64,000 bases of DNA from Clostridia bacterium (GCA_017537365.1 JAFYKZ010000002.1:1-64000), one strand, 5' to 3'; shown: positions 1 to 9,512, counted from the stretch's first letter. Program-made: numbers and translations. The notes: generated by a model not told the origin, from the sequence alone.

Positions 1-190
1 GGGCATAGCTGGGCAGCTAAGTGCGGCTTGGATAAACGCTGAAAGCATCTAAGCGTGAAGCCAACCTCAAGATAAGATTTCCCATAGCATAAGCTAGTAA
101 GGTCCCCGGAAGACTACCGGGTTGATAGGCTGCGTGTGTAAGCATAGTGATATGTGTGCTAGGCAGTACTAATAGACCGAGGGCTTGACC
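1..190 (+). rRNA. 23S ribosomal RNA, 3' end (partial)
   Basis: The first 190 bases read as the last part of a bacterial 23S rRNA. They include the highly conserved stretch with GGGCATAGCTGGGCAGCTAAG and the terminal segment ending in AGGGCTTGACC, which pairs with the 5' end of the molecule. The gene enters from the left edge, so only the 3' part is present. The end is placed at the conserved CTTGACC; the exact processed end is not visible. No 5S gene or tRNA follows before the first protein gene. Confidence 0.95.
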
Positions 191-253
191 TATTTTTCAA
201 TCCTCTCTTTCATACTTGTTCAGTTTTCAGGGTGTGAGTTATATTGTATTTTA

Positions 254-278
254 AAACGACCTTTTTGGGTCTTTTTTT
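254..278 (+). terminator. weak candidate terminator of the rRNA operon
   Basis: A short GACC / GGTC stem with a T-rich loop is followed by a run of seven T (272-278). The stem is only four to five pairs, so this is a candidate rather than a firm call. The rest of the 190-386 spacer holds a promoter for the next gene and nothing else recognised. Confidence 0.4.
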
Positions 279-318
279 GTTATTTTAGAATATATTTTTG
301 CTAACATTTTTATTTGTA

Positions 319-347
319 TTGACTTTTAAAAAATAATAATGTACACT
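319..347 (+). promoter_or_regulatory. sigma-A promoter for SGNH lipoprotein
   Basis: TTGACT (319-324), 17-bp spacer, TACACT (342-347), 39 bases before the TTG start at 387. Confidence 0.55.
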
Positions 348-386
348 CAATTTATAGTTACTTTATAGATGAAATGAGGTTTTATT

Positions 387-1712
387 TTGAAGAAAATAGT
401 ATGCTTTTTTATGATTTTTGCTATGCTTTTTTCATTTTGCGGTTGCAAGGATGATGAGGGTTTTGTCGGCGGCTCTTTTGATGATATAGGAGTTTATAAT
501 CCTGATGCACTTTTTAAAGACCCTGATAGTGAAGATTCAGATACCGATAGCGGAAATTCAAAAGTTAATTATAATGCGAATTCAGGTACTCAAACCGGCA
601 ATTCGCAATCAAGTTCTTCAGAAGGTGATGATTCGGTGAAAACTATTGATTATAATTTCAGATATTTAGCTAATACATATTCAAAGCTTACAAAGGATAA
701 AAAATTAACCGTTGGTTTTTTAGGTGGCTCTGTAACCGAGGGAACAGGAGCTTCCAGTCCTGAAAGGGATAGTTGGGCAAGACTTATTTGCAATAATTTA
801 AGAAATGATTTTGATGCCACCGTTGTTGAAAAACGTATGTCTATTGGCGGCACCTCCTCTTTTTTAGCTGCGTTTAGATATGAGTATGATTTTGGTAGCA
901 CAAAAGCTGACCAACCTGATTTGTTATTTATAGAGTTTGCTATAAACGATTATTATGATGAATATACTTATGACCAAGTTGTTAGGAATTCTGAATCATT
1001 AGTTAAAAAAGCTCTTTCACTTAATCCTAAAATGGATATAGTTTATGTGTTGACATTTGATAATAATACCAAAAATTCTGATTACGACCAACTTCGTGCA
1101 CACAAGGATGTAGCTCAAAAGTATGGCTTTTTATGTATAAATCTAAGAGATATATTAGGCCCTGTAGCAGACTTTAAGAATGATTATTCCGATAATGTTC
1201 ATCCTAATACAAATGGCTATAAGGTATATGCAAAAGAAATTTATAGAAAAATTTCTGCTTGTATGCCTAGTTTGAGCGATGGTATTGCTAATCCTCAGGT
1301 TAAGAATACCGCTGTACCTGCAACTGCTATGAGCAACTATTATAAAAATATGAAGTTTATTACTTCTGATAAAATGAAATTTACCGGTAATGGCTGGAAA
1401 TACGAAAACGAAAAATTCTCTTGGACTCAAAAAGGCAGATTCGGCGGAGTAGTTAAAGCTAGCACAAAGGGTGCTGAGATGAACTTTGAATTTACAGGAG
1501 ATACATTTGCTATTCTTTATAATAGAGAAAATGGTAAAGGTAGTATTTCGGTTCAAATTGACGGTGGAGAAGTTCAAACACTCAACGCTTCCACTGGTAA
1601 CCAAAATCCAAAAACTCACGAGTTTAAGGTTTCGGGCAGCGGAAAGCATACCGTTAAAATAACCTTGAACACAAATGCTGAATTCCAAATCGGCGCTATT
1701 ATGTATAATTAG
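387..1712 (+). CDS. SGNH/GDSL-type hydrolase lipoprotein
   Basis: A secreted lipoprotein of 441 aa, likely an esterase or deacylase acting on cell-surface or extracellular carbohydrate. The TTG start is set by GAGGT at 376-380. Residues 1-20 form a signal peptide ending in FCGC, with C20 the probable lipidated cysteine (the lipobox is imperfect). A Ser/Asp/Asn-rich linker covers about 25-85. SGNH blocks follow: GGSVTEG with candidate nucleophile S115, AIND around 185-188, and DNVH with D269 and H272. The last 130 residues look like a beta-sandwich appended domain, as in two-domain carbohydrate esterases. Substrate is not deducible. It is a monocistronic gene with its own promoter and a strong terminator. 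Confidence 0.8.
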   Translation: MKKIVCFFMIFAMLFSFCGCKDDEGFVGGSFDDIGVYNPDALFKDPDSEDSDTDSGNSKVNYNANSGTQTGNSQSSSSEGDDSVKTIDYNFRYLANTYSKLTKDKKLTVGFLGGSVTEGTGASSPERDSWARLICNNLRNDFDATVVEKRMSIGGTSSFLAAFRYEYDFGSTKADQPDLLFIEFAINDYYDEYTYDQVVRNSESLVKKALSLNPKMDIVYVLTFDNNTKNSDYDQLRAHKDVAQKYGFLCINLRDILGPVADFKNDYSDNVHPNTNGYKVYAKEIYRKISACMPSLSDGIANPQVKNTAVPATAMSNYYKNMKFITSDKMKFTGNGWKYENEKFSWTQKGRFGGVVKASTKGAEMNFEFTGDTFAILYNRENGKGSISVQIDGGEVQTLNASTGNQNPKTHEFKVSGSGKHTVKITLNTNAEFQIGAIMYN

Positions 1713-1715
1713 TTT

Positions 1716-1754
1716 TGAATGACACTTTCAAATTTTTGAAAGTGTCATTTTTTC
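1716..1754 (+). terminator. intrinsic terminator after SGNH lipoprotein
   Basis: A perfect 14-bp stem (1718-1731 with 1736-1749) and a 4-base loop, followed by a T tract. Confidence 0.9.
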
Positions 1755-1755
1755 T

Positions 1756-1784
1756 TTGACTAAATTTATTAAATATGATATTAT
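1756..1784 (+). promoter_or_regulatory. sigma-A promoter for GT2 gene
   Basis: TTGACT (1756-1761), 17-bp spacer, TATTAT (1779-1784). It lies directly after the preceding terminator. Confidence 0.6.
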
Positions 1785-1814
1785 ATTATATATTTATTTA
1801 AAGGAAGTATTATT

Positions 1815-2780
1815 TTGAAGGATATACTTTATATTGTTGTTCCTTGCTATAACGAGGAGGAGGTTTTGCCTGAAACCTCTAAAAGTTTAGGCGAAAAATT
1901 GAAAAATTTAATAGATAAAGATGTTATAAATCCTAAAAGCCGAGTGCTTTTTGTTAATGACGGCTCAAAAGATTCTACATGGAAAATTATTGAAAATCTA
2001 AACAAAGAAAATGAATTTTTTGTTGGGATTTCTTTAAGCAGAAACCGCGGTCATCAAAATGCTTTGCTTGCGGGTCTTGAAGTTGCGATAGAATATGCGG
2101 ATGTTACCATTTCTATTGATGCAGATTTGCAGGATGATATAAATGCTATTGATGAAATGCTTAGCAAATACTATGATGGTTGCGATGTGGTTTATGGTGT
2201 TCGTTCAAGCCGCAAAAAAGATTCTTTTTTTAAGCGTTTCACGGCTGAGTGTTTTTATAGGTTTATGAAATGGCTCGGTGTTGATACTATTTTTAACCAT
2301 GCAGATTATAGACTTATGAGCAAAAAAGCGGTATTGGGTTTAAAAGAATTTTCTGAGGTTAATTTGTTTTTGCGCGGAATGGTGCCGTTGGTTGGCTTTA
2401 AATCGGATGAGGTTTATTATGAACGGGATAAAAGATTTGCCGGAAAATCAAAATATCCTTTTAGAAAAATGCTAAGTTTTGCTATTGAGGGTATAACCTC
2501 TTTAAGCACTAAGCCGATAAGATATATAACCCTTTTGGGCTTTTTGATTTTTGGAATAAGTATCGGTATGTTAATATATTTTCTTATTCGTTGGGCTATT
2601 GGCGCTACCGTTGTTGGTTGGGCTAGTGTTGCTTGCTCGGTTTGGGCAATTGGCGGTCTTATAATGTTGGCGCTTGGTGTTATCGGCGAATATATCGGGA
2701 AAATATATCTTGAAACCAAGGCGAGACCTAGATTTTTAATAGATAAAAAGCTTTTAGATATTAAGTTTGATGACATATAA
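1815..2780 (+). CDS. family 2 glycosyltransferase, GtrB/DPM1-like
   Basis: A membrane glycosyltransferase of 321 aa that probably transfers a sugar from a nucleotide donor to undecaprenyl phosphate. The TTG start follows AAGGAAG near 1800. The N-terminal GT-A fold shows VVPCYNEEE near residue 10, FVNDGSKDST near 50 and the metal-binding DADLQDD near 100. Two hydrophobic helices lie at about 235-260 and 270-295, the arrangement of polyprenyl-phosphate glucosyltransferases such as GtrB and ArnC. No flippase or partner GT is adjacent, so the acceptor glycan is unknown. Confidence 0.88.
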   Translation: MKDILYIVVPCYNEEEVLPETSKSLGEKLKNLIDKDVINPKSRVLFVNDGSKDSTWKIIENLNKENEFFVGISLSRNRGHQNALLAGLEVAIEYADVTISIDADLQDDINAIDEMLSKYYDGCDVVYGVRSSRKKDSFFKRFTAECFYRFMKWLGVDTIFNHADYRLMSKKAVLGLKEFSEVNLFLRGMVPLVGFKSDEVYYERDKRFAGKSKYPFRKMLSFAIEGITSLSTKPIRYITLLGFLIFGISIGMLIYFLIRWAIGATVVGWASVACSVWAIGGLIMLALGVIGEYIGKIYLETKARPRFLIDKKLLDIKFDDI

Positions 2781-2828
2781 AATAAGACGAATAAGGTGCT
2801 TTGATGCGTGCTTTATTCGTCTTATTTG
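2781..2828 (+). terminator. hairpin after GT2 gene
   Basis: A 14-bp inverted repeat (2781-2794 with 2813-2826) starts immediately after the stop codon. The following T tract is poor, so termination strength is uncertain. Confidence 0.6.
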
Positions 2829-2846
2829 TTGTGTTAAAGCTTATGG

Positions 2847-2875
2847 TTGAAAAAATTCATAAAATATAGTATAAT
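2847..2875 (+). promoter_or_regulatory. sigma-A promoter for PASTA pseudokinase
   Basis: TTGAAA (2847-2852), 17-bp spacer, TATAAT (2870-2875). Confidence 0.7.
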
Positions 2876-2906
2876 ATATAAATAAATTTAATTTCGGAGG
2901 TTTAAT

Positions 2907-4622
2907 ATGATTAATACCGAAAGACTTTGTTTTGGTTGTATGAATGATAACGGGGGAGAAAAAATATGTCCCGTTTGCGGTTTTGATGCAAATGAAAATA
3001 ATCCCGATTCATATTTGCCGATTAAATTTTTATTAAATAACCGATATTTAATTGGTAAAACAATATCGGTAACAAGTGAAGCGGTTACTTATATAGGTTT
3101 CGACAAATCGAACGACAGCAAGGTTGAAATAAAGGAATATTTTCCTAAAAACTTCGCTCATAGAAATCCTGATAAAACCGTATCAATGGTTAAGGGCGGC
3201 GAATATACCTTTAATGAAGGCTTGATGGAGTTTGCCGAGATAAATACTAAGATAATGACCAGTGAAGCTACCGCGGTGGTTTCAGTGCTTTCTGTTTTTG
3301 AGGAAAATGGAACGGTTTATGCTGTAAATGAGCTTATTCCTTCAATAACTCTTGAACGCTTTTTGCAGAAAAACGGCGGCATTTTAAAATGGGAGCAAGC
3401 GAGAGCATTGTTCTTACCTGTTATTGATACTGTAAAGGCAATGAATGATGCAGGTGTTATTCATAGAGGTATTTCGTCTGAAACTGTTATAGTTGGACGA
3501 GATGGAAAGCTTAGAATAAAGGACTATTCTATAAAGAAAACCCGTATTGCCGATACCGAGTTAGAACCTAAAATTTACGCCGGTTATGGCGCGGCAGAGC
3601 AGTATGGCTTTGAGGAAATGCATACTGATACATATACTGATGTTTACGGACTTTGCGCTTTGCTTTTCAGAGTGCTTATAGGAAATGTTCCCCCTGAAGC
3701 AGCGGTTAGACTTAAAGATGATTCTATGACCATACCTGCAAGATTTGCAGAGGAATTACCTAGACATGTTTTATCTGCTCTTGCAAACGGATTGCAGGTG
3801 TTGCCTAAGAACCGAACTCGAAATATAGAGGAATTAAAAAATGAACTCGTTTATGCCGAAATTGCAGGCGCTTCGGTTAAGAAGACTCGCGTTCAGGCAG
3901 GTGTTTCTGTGAATTCTGGCTCGAATTCAAATTTGTCAGATAAGAATAATAAAAAGCAAAAGAAAAAAGGCGGCGCAGCAAAATATGCAATAATTTCTGC
4001 CGTTTGCACTGTGGCCTTGCTTATAATTTTAGGTGTTATTTTAGGCTTTGCTTTCAGAGATATTCTTTTCCCGAACACAAATGACGATAATCAAAGTGAG
4101 CTTAGTTCATTTAGCGAGCCTGAGGTTGAATCTATCGGCTCGGTTGAAAGTGGGGCAGAGATTAGCGCAAAGCAGTATACTGTACCTGAGCTTCGCGGAA
4201 AATATTATTCTGATATTGCTGATGATGACCAATACGAAATGTTTAAAATCGAAATAATTGATAAGGCTTATTCGGATTCTTATGCTAAGGGCGAAATTTG
4301 TGCTCAATCCTTAAAGGCCGGAAGTTCCGCGGTTAGAGATACTAAAATAGAAATTACCATATCCTTGGGACCTAAAGAAATAAGAATGGGTAATATCAAA
4401 GGCTTGGATGAGGTTAATGCTAAATTAGAATTATTAAAGCATGGATTTTTGTATGATAATATCGAGGTGCTTGAAAAGTATGATGAAACCAAGAAACCGG
4501 GTGTTGTTCTTGAACAGGTTCCTGAATATAATGAAACTGTAAGTCCTGAGGACAAGGTTAAGATTTATATTAACTCTTATAAGGGCGAAGAGGAAGAAGA
4601 ATCTTTGGAAGAATCGTATTAA
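2907..4622 (+). CDS. membrane PASTA protein with degenerate Ser/Thr kinase domain
   Basis: A 571-aa protein of the PrkC/zinc-ribbon kinase type. Order: an N-terminal zinc ribbon (C8, C11, C21, C24), a kinase-like domain at about 45-315, a Lys-rich linker, one transmembrane helix at about 360-383, and two PASTA-like repeats outside the membrane (about 420-490 and 491-560). The VEIK lysine (K76) is present. The Gly-rich loop is not recognisable, the HRD motif reads HRG (186-188), the catalytic-loop Lys and Asn are Ser and Thr, and DFG reads DYS (206-208). The sequence therefore suggests a pseudokinase that senses muropeptides or wall precursors without phosphotransfer. GGAGG at about 2896-2900 supports the ATG start. 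It is a single gene in its own unit. Confidence 0.82.
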   Translation: MINTERLCFGCMNDNGGEKICPVCGFDANENNPDSYLPIKFLLNNRYLIGKTISVTSEAVTYIGFDKSNDSKVEIKEYFPKNFAHRNPDKTVSMVKGGEYTFNEGLMEFAEINTKIMTSEATAVVSVLSVFEENGTVYAVNELIPSITLERFLQKNGGILKWEQARALFLPVIDTVKAMNDAGVIHRGISSETVIVGRDGKLRIKDYSIKKTRIADTELEPKIYAGYGAAEQYGFEEMHTDTYTDVYGLCALLFRVLIGNVPPEAAVRLKDDSMTIPARFAEELPRHVLSALANGLQVLPKNRTRNIEELKNELVYAEIAGASVKKTRVQAGVSVNSGSNSNLSDKNNKKQKKKGGAAKYAIISAVCTVALLIILGVILGFAFRDILFPNTNDDNQSELSSFSEPEVESIGSVESGAEISAKQYTVPELRGKYYSDIADDDQYEMFKIEIIDKAYSDSYAKGEICAQSLKAGSSAVRDTKIEITISLGPKEIRMGNIKGLDEVNAKLELLKHGFLYDNIEVLEKYDETKKPGVVLEQVPEYNETVSPEDKVKIYINSYKGEEEEESLEESY

Positions 4623-4639
4623 ATTAATATAAATTATAC

Positions 4640-4668
4640 TTGATTTTCAAAATGTTTTATGGTATAAT
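4640..4668 (+). promoter_or_regulatory. sigma-A promoter of the rimP-nusA operon
   Basis: TTGATT (4640-4645), 17-bp spacer, TATAAT (4663-4668). Confidence 0.7.
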
Positions 4669-4689
4669 ATGTAAAAGACTTTAAGAAAG

Positions 4690-4720
4690 GTGAGTGGGGA
4701 AACCCGCTCACTTTTGTTTT
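4690..4720 (+). promoter_or_regulatory. leader hairpin, possible attenuator of the nusA operon
   Basis: A nine-pair stem GTGAGTGGG / CCCGCTCAC closed by a GAAA loop is followed by TTTTGTTTT. It sits about 15 bases after the expected transcription start and 40 bases before rimP. It has the form of an intrinsic terminator inside the 5' leader. Confidence 0.65.
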
Positions 4721-4757
4721 GAGTATTTATCTTTGCAAAAGTAAAGGAGTTGGAAGG

Positions 4758-5210
4758 ATGGCAAGTGCTGCCGAGAGGGTTTATTCTTTGATTAAAGAAA
4801 CGGTTGAAGAATGCGGTGTTGAGCTTTGGGATGTTCGCTATCTTAAAGAGGGCGCGTCCTATTATTTAAGGGTTTTTATCGACAAGGCAGAGGGTATTAA
4901 TATTGACGATTGCACCAATGTTTCCCATGCGATTGACCCGATTATTGATGAAGCCGACCCTATAAAAGATTCTTATTATTTAGAGGTTTGCTCGCCTGGT
5001 ATTGAACGCGAGCTTACTAGGGATTATCATTTTAAGAGATTTATAGGTGAAAAGATTAAAATTAAGCTTTATAAAGCTATGGATGGTAAAAAAGAATTTA
5101 TGGGTATTTTGAAGGCTTTTTCGGATACTGTTATTTTAGAAATTGATGGTTTAGATATAACCTTTGATTATAAAAATATTTCAAAAGCAAATCTATGTGA
5201 TTTTGAATAA
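4758..5210 (+). CDS. rimP: ribosome maturation factor RimP
   Basis: RimP, 150 aa, is needed for late 30S subunit maturation. The ATG at 4758 is chosen because AAGGAG (4743-4748) lies nine bases upstream. An upstream extension from 4719 would overlap the leader hairpin and is not supported. The N-terminal alpha/beta domain carries the family pattern around YYLRVFIDK, CTNVSHAID and LEVCSPGIER. The C-terminal domain is the SH3-like fold. It is the first gene of the rimP-nusA-infB operon, the usual Firmicute order, with a 35-base gap to nusA. Confidence 0.95.
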   Translation: MASAAERVYSLIKETVEECGVELWDVRYLKEGASYYLRVFIDKAEGINIDDCTNVSHAIDPIIDEADPIKDSYYLEVCSPGIERELTRDYHFKRFIGEKIKIKLYKAMDGKKEFMGILKAFSDTVILEIDGLDITFDYKNISKANLCDFE

Positions 5211-5245
5211 ATTTAACTTAAATACTGTTTGGAGGAATTTGAAAA

Positions 5246-6331
5246 ATGGCTAGAACAAAAAAGACTGCAAAAAAAGAAATAGATAACGCTGAGTTTTTTG
5301 CTGCACTTAAAGCGATGGAGGAAGAAAGAGGTATACCGCAAAAGTTTATTGCGGATAAGTTTTCGGAGGCTATCACCATTGCCGCGCGCAAGGATTACGG
5401 CGGAAATGATATAGTTTCCTGCGTTATTGACCCTGAAAATCAAATCTTTACCGTAACAGCAAGAAAAACAGTTGTTGATGAGGTTGAAGATTTTTATACC
5501 GAAATTTCCCGCGAGGATGCAGCCGCTATCGACCCTGCTTCAATAGAAAACGGTTTTGTTGATATTAAGTTAGACCCAAGCAAATTCGGCAGAGTTGTTG
5601 CTCAAAATTCTAAGAACAACTTCCGTCAGGGTGTTAGAGAGGCCGAGAGAGGTCAAACCTTAGCGGAGTTCCAAAGCTATAACCGCGAACTTGTTACTGC
5701 GGTTGTTCAAAAGATAGACCCTAAAACAGGAAACGCAATTTTAACTATCGGTCATAATGATGCAACCTTGCCAAAGTTAGAGCAGGTTCCAGATGAAGTT
5801 TTATCTGAGGGCGACCATATTAAAGTTTATGTTGTTGATGTTAAGGATACCGAAAAGGGTGCAAGAATAATGCTTTCTCGTACTCACCCGGGTCTTGTTA
5901 AGCGTTTGTTCGAAACAGAAGTACCTGAGATTTTTGACGGTACTATCGAAATTAAATCAATCTCCCGTCAGGCAGGCTCCAGAACTAAAATTGCAGTTTG
6001 GTCTCCCGACCCTGAGATTGATGCGGTTGGTTCTTGCATAGGACCGAAAGGAACTCGTGTAAACAAGATAGTTGAGGAATTAGCAGGCGAGAAGATTGAT
6101 ATTGTTAAATACAGTGAAAATCCTGTTGAATTTGTTTCCGAAGCATTGTCTCCCGCTAAGGTGGCTTCGGTTGAGATTTTAAGTGAAGAACCTAAGGTTT
6201 GCAAGGCAAGTGTTCCTGAGGCTCAGTTGTCTTTGGCTATCGGTAATAAAGGTCAGAATGTTCGTCTTGCCGCTAAGCTTACAGGCTGGAAGATTGACAT
6301 TCATCCCGAAAGCGGATTTTTCGGTGAATAA
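5246..6331 (+). CDS. nusA: transcription termination/antitermination protein NusA
   Basis: NusA (361 aa) binds RNA polymerase and modulates pausing and termination. The sequence shows the N-terminal polymerase-binding domain (about 1-125), an S1 domain (about 130-200) and two KH domains with IGPKGTRV near 270 and IGNKGQNVRLA near 335. It ends after KH2 and lacks the acidic repeats of enterobacterial NusA, as in other Firmicutes. GGAGG at 5231-5235 supports the start. NusA could act on the leader hairpin of its own operon, which is inference. Confidence 0.97.
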   Translation: MARTKKTAKKEIDNAEFFAALKAMEEERGIPQKFIADKFSEAITIAARKDYGGNDIVSCVIDPENQIFTVTARKTVVDEVEDFYTEISREDAAAIDPASIENGFVDIKLDPSKFGRVVAQNSKNNFRQGVREAERGQTLAEFQSYNRELVTAVVQKIDPKTGNAILTIGHNDATLPKLEQVPDEVLSEGDHIKVYVVDVKDTEKGARIMLSRTHPGLVKRLFETEVPEIFDGTIEIKSISRQAGSRTKIAVWSPDPEIDAVGSCIGPKGTRVNKIVEELAGEKIDIVKYSENPVEFVSEALSPAKVASVEILSEEPKVCKASVPEAQLSLAIGNKGQNVRLAAKLTGWKIDIHPESGFFGE

Positions 6332-6351
6332 TAGGTATAGGAGTATAGGCT

Positions 6352-6624
6352 ATGGCAGTAAGAAAAGTACCTATGCGAATGTGCACCGCTTGCAGAGAAA
6401 TGAAGCCTAAGATTGAACTGATAAGAGTTGTTAAATCGGCAGAGGGCGAAATTAGTCTTGATGTTACGGGCAAGAAAAACGGCAGAGGTGCTTATATTTG
6501 TAAGAATTCTGAATGTTTTAAAAAAGCCAAAAAGACCGATGCTTTATCTCGTGCATTTGAAACTAAGGTAACAGAAGAAATATATAATCAGCTTGAAACG
6601 GAGCTTGAAAAAATTGAAAAATAA
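6352..6624 (+). CDS. rnpM: YlxR/RnpM family RNA-binding protein
   Basis: A 90-aa protein of the YlxR family (DUF448). The diagnostic N-terminus contains RMCTACREMKPK near residues 7-18, and GRGAYIC occurs near residue 45. The Bacillus homologue binds RNase P RNA and modulates its activity. It lies between nusA and the L7Ae-like gene in the conserved order, 20 bases after nusA. Confidence 0.93.
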   Translation: MAVRKVPMRMCTACREMKPKIELIRVVKSAEGEISLDVTGKKNGRGAYICKNSECFKKAKKTDALSRAFETKVTEEIYNQLETELEKIEK

Positions 6625-6919
6625 AATACTGTCGCTTTTAGGTTTTGCAACCAAGGCCGGAAAACTCGGGTTTGGTTTTGAGGCCGCAAGGGAGGCTTTA
6701 AGGGATAAAAAATCGAAGCTTATTTTAATAGCTTCGGATATTTCCGAAAAAAGCTTAAAAGAAATGAAGTTTTATTCCGAAAAAGCTAATGTTAGATGCA
6801 TAGAGTTAAAGGATTTAACAATGATAGATATTTCTAATTCCGTTGGAAGAAAATGCGGAATAATCTCCGTTAACGATAACGGATTTGCCGATGCTTTGCA
6901 AAAGGCATACGATATTTAA
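6614..6919 (+). CDS. L7Ae-family ribosomal protein YlxQ
   Basis: A 101-aa L7Ae/L30e/S12e/Gadd45 family RNA-binding protein, equivalent to YlxQ, which recognises kink-turn RNA. It shows [14 protein letters not shown] at the N-terminus followed by [12 protein letters not shown] at 6614 preceded ten bases earlier by GGAG (6600-6603) is the preferred start. An earlier in-frame TTG at 6593 has no ribosome binding site. Either choice overlaps the end of rnpM, consistent with translational coupling. Confidence 0.88.
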   Translation: MKNKILSLLGFATKAGKLGFGFEAAREALRDKKSKLILIASDISEKSLKEMKFYSEKANVRCIELKDLTMIDISNSVGRKCGIISVNDNGFADALQKAYDI

Positions 6920-6932
6920 GGAGGATTTGCTA

Positions 6933-9512
6933 ATGACCAATAAATATAAAATAAGCGATCTCGCTAAGGATTTTAATATGAAATCCAAAGATTTAATAGC
7001 TTTTATAACCGAGGTTACCGGTGCTGAGAAAAAATCGGGAGCTTCTTTAAACGAGACCGAAATAGGTCTTGTTTTCGAAAAATTAACCGAGAAAAATTCG
7101 GTTAAGAGCTTTAAAGAATATTTTGCAACAGGTGAGGAATCTCGCGAAAAGGCTAAAAAAGCCCGCGAGGAAGAAAAGAATAAGAAGCTCGCCGAGCAAA
7201 TGGCAATTTTAGAACAGTTGAAGGCTGCTGCCGCCGCTCAAAACGGCGAGCCTGCTCCTAAAAAAGAGGAAAAGAAGGCAGAGCCTAAGACCGCTGAGAA
7301 GCCTAAAAAGACCGAAGAGAAAAAGGTTGAAAAACCCGCCCCGAAAAAGGTTGAAGAAAAGAAAGCAGAAAAGCCTGCTGAGAAAAAAGCTGAGCCGAAG
7401 CCTGAAAAGAAGGTTGAAGCAAAGGCTGAGAAAAAGGTTGAAGAAAAACCTGAGGTTAAAGAGCATAAACCATCAGACCCCAATCCCTTTGTTTCAAAGA
7501 AAAAGGATAAAAAGCCGGGTGCCGCTCCAAACAGAGGACCTGCTGAAATCCGTCGCGTTGATACAAGAACTTCAAATATCAATATTGATAAATATAATGA
7601 GAAGTATGAAACTATCGCGCCTGCTAACTCAATGAAGGATAACTATTCGAGAAAGCAGAAGATAAAACAAAAATCTCAGGATTATAAGCGTCCTCAGGGT
7701 GCTAAGCGCGAAACCGAGGCAGATAAGCTAAGAAGAATGCAGTTAGAGCGCATCAAGAAAACGCCTATAACCGTAACTGTTGGTGATGAGATAACAGTTG
7801 GTGAGCTTGCTGCTGCTATGAAGAAAACTGCCGCCGAGGTTATAAAAGAGTTATTAAAGCTCGGTATGATGACAACTGTAAATCAGGTTATTGATTATGA
7901 TACCGCCGAAATAGTTGTTACCGAAATGGGCGCTAAAATCGAGAGAGCGGTTGTTGTTACAATCGAAGAGCAGATTATGGATGATACTGAGGATAATGCA
8001 GAAAATCTCAAACCCAGAAGTCCTGTTGTTGTTGTTATGGGACACGTTGACCACGGTAAAACATCCCTCCTTGATGCTATTCGTGATACTGCGGTTACTG
8101 ATACAGAAGCCGGCGGTATTACTCAGCATATCGGTGCTTACAGAGTAAACTGCAACGGTAATGATATTACCTTCTTGGATACTCCGGGACACGCTGCGTT
8201 CACCTCTATGCGTCAACGCGGTGCTATGGCTACTGATATTGCAGTTTTGGTTGTTGCCGCTGATGACGGTATTATGCCTCAGACCATAGAAGCTATAAAC
8301 CACGCAAAAGCTGCTAAGGTTCAGATTATCGTTGCAATTAATAAGATGGATAAGCTTGAAGCTAACCCTGATAGAATTATGCAACAGTTGACCGAGCATG
8401 AATTAGTACCTGAGGAATGGGGCGGCGATATTATTTGCGTTCCCGTTTCAGCTAAAACTCATATGGGTATTGATAACTTGCTTGAAAATATCTTGCTCGT
8501 TGCCGAAATGCAAGAGTTAAAGGCTAACCCCGACCGTAAAGGTCATGGTATTGTTATTGAAGCGAGACTTGATAAGGGACGCGGACCTGTTGCATCCTTG
8601 CTTGTTCAAAACGGTACATTAAATTCAGGTGATATTATTGTTGCAGGAACTTCGGTTGGTCGTGTTCGTGTTATGACCAATGAGAACGGCGTTGAGGTTA
8701 AGAGTGCAGGTCCATCTGTTCCGGTTGAGATTACAGGTCTTGCTGAAACCCCGAATGCAGGCGATGTATTTGATGCGGTTTCTGATGAAAGACTTGCTCG
8801 CCAGTTAGTTGAGCAGAGAAAGCAAAAGATTAAAGAGGAAATCTTTAATTCTAAGCAAAAGGTTACCCTTGATAATTTATTCCAAAATCTCTCTGAGGGC
8901 GACCTTAAAGAACTTAATATTATCGTTAAAGCCGATGTTCAGGGTAGTGTTGAGGCTATCAGAGAAAACCTTACCAAGCTTTCTAACGAAGAAGTTAGAG
9001 TTAGTGTTATTCACGGCGGTGTTGGTGCGGTTAATGAGTCGGATGTTATGTTGGCTCAAACCTCAAATGCTATTATCGTAGGATTTAATGTTCGTCCTGA
9101 TGCAGTAGCTCAGGCTGCCGCAGAGCGCGACGGTGTTGACATGCGTATGTATCGCGTAATTTATGATTGTATCGAAGAAATCGAAGCGGCTATGAAGGGT
9201 ATGTTAGCACCTAAATTCCGCGAGAATATTTTAGGTACAGTTGAAGTTCGTAATGTTTATAAAATTTCAAGCGTTGGTACCGTTGCAGGTAGCTATGTAA
9301 CAAACGGTAAGGTAACAAGAGCTTGCCAAATCCGTGTTGTTCGTGATGGTATTGTTATTTGTGAGGATAAGATTGATTCGCTTCGCAGATTTAAAGACGA
9401 TGTTAAGGAAGTGGCCCAAGGTTACGAATGCGGTATCAGCCTTGAAAAGTTTGCCGATATTAAGGAAGGCGACGTTTTCGAAGCCTTTATTATGGAGGAG
9501 TATAGAGACTAA
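6933..9512 (+). CDS. infB: translation initiation factor IF-2
   Basis: IF-2 (859 aa) is the GTPase that brings initiator tRNA to the 30S subunit. AAGGAGG at 6918-6924 fixes the ATG at 6933; an extension to 6885 is not supported. The N-terminal IF2N helix (about 1-50) is followed by a highly charged Lys/Glu/Ala/Pro-repeat linker (about 65-180) and a second IF2N segment (about 285-335). The G domain starts near residue 368 with GHVDHGKT, then DTPGHAAF and NKMDK. The C-terminal domains II-IV are complete. The Lys/Pro repeat makes long spurious reading frames on both strands. Confidence 0.97.
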   Translation: MTNKYKISDLAKDFNMKSKDLIAFITEVTGAEKKSGASLNETEIGLVFEKLTEKNSVKSFKEYFATGEESREKAKKAREEEKNKKLAEQMAILEQLKAAAAAQNGEPAPKKEEKKAEPKTAEKPKKTEEKKVEKPAPKKVEEKKAEKPAEKKAEPKPEKKVEAKAEKKVEEKPEVKEHKPSDPNPFVSKKKDKKPGAAPNRGPAEIRRVDTRTSNINIDKYNEKYETIAPANSMKDNYSRKQKIKQKSQDYKRPQGAKRETEADKLRRMQLERIKKTPITVTVGDEITVGELAAAMKKTAAEVIKELLKLGMMTTVNQVIDYDTAEIVVTEMGAKIERAVVVTIEEQIMDDTEDNAENLKPRSPVVVVMGHVDHGKTSLLDAIRDTAVTDTEAGGITQHIGAYRVNCNGNDITFLDTPGHAAFTSMRQRGAMATDIAVLVVAADDGIMPQTIEAINHAKAAKVQIIVAINKMDKLEANPDRIMQQLTEHELVPEEWGGDIICVPVSAKTHMGIDNLLENILLVAEMQELKANPDRKGHGIVIEARLDKGRGPVASLLVQNGTLNSGDIIVAGTSVGRVRVMTNENGVEVKSAGPSVPVEITGLAETPNAGDVFDAVSDERLARQLVEQRKQKIKEEIFNSKQKVTLDNLFQNLSEGDLKELNIIVKADVQGSVEAIRENLTKLSNEEVRVSVIHGGVGAVNESDVMLAQTSNAIIVGFNVRPDAVAQAAAERDGVDMRMYRVIYDCIEEIEAAMKGMLAPKFRENILGTVEVRNVYKISSVGTVAGSYVTNGKVTRACQIRVVRDGIVICEDKIDSLRRFKDDVKEVAQGYECGISLEKFADIKEGDVFEAFIMEEYRD

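Noticed and set aside
6885-6932. Upstream extension of infB
   Set aside because: It overlaps the L7Ae-like gene, and AAGGAGG directs initiation at 6933.
7209-7582. Long antisense and alternate-frame open frames over the infB linker
   Set aside because: They arise from the Lys/Glu/Ala/Pro repeat of IF-2 and have no ribosome binding site or family features.
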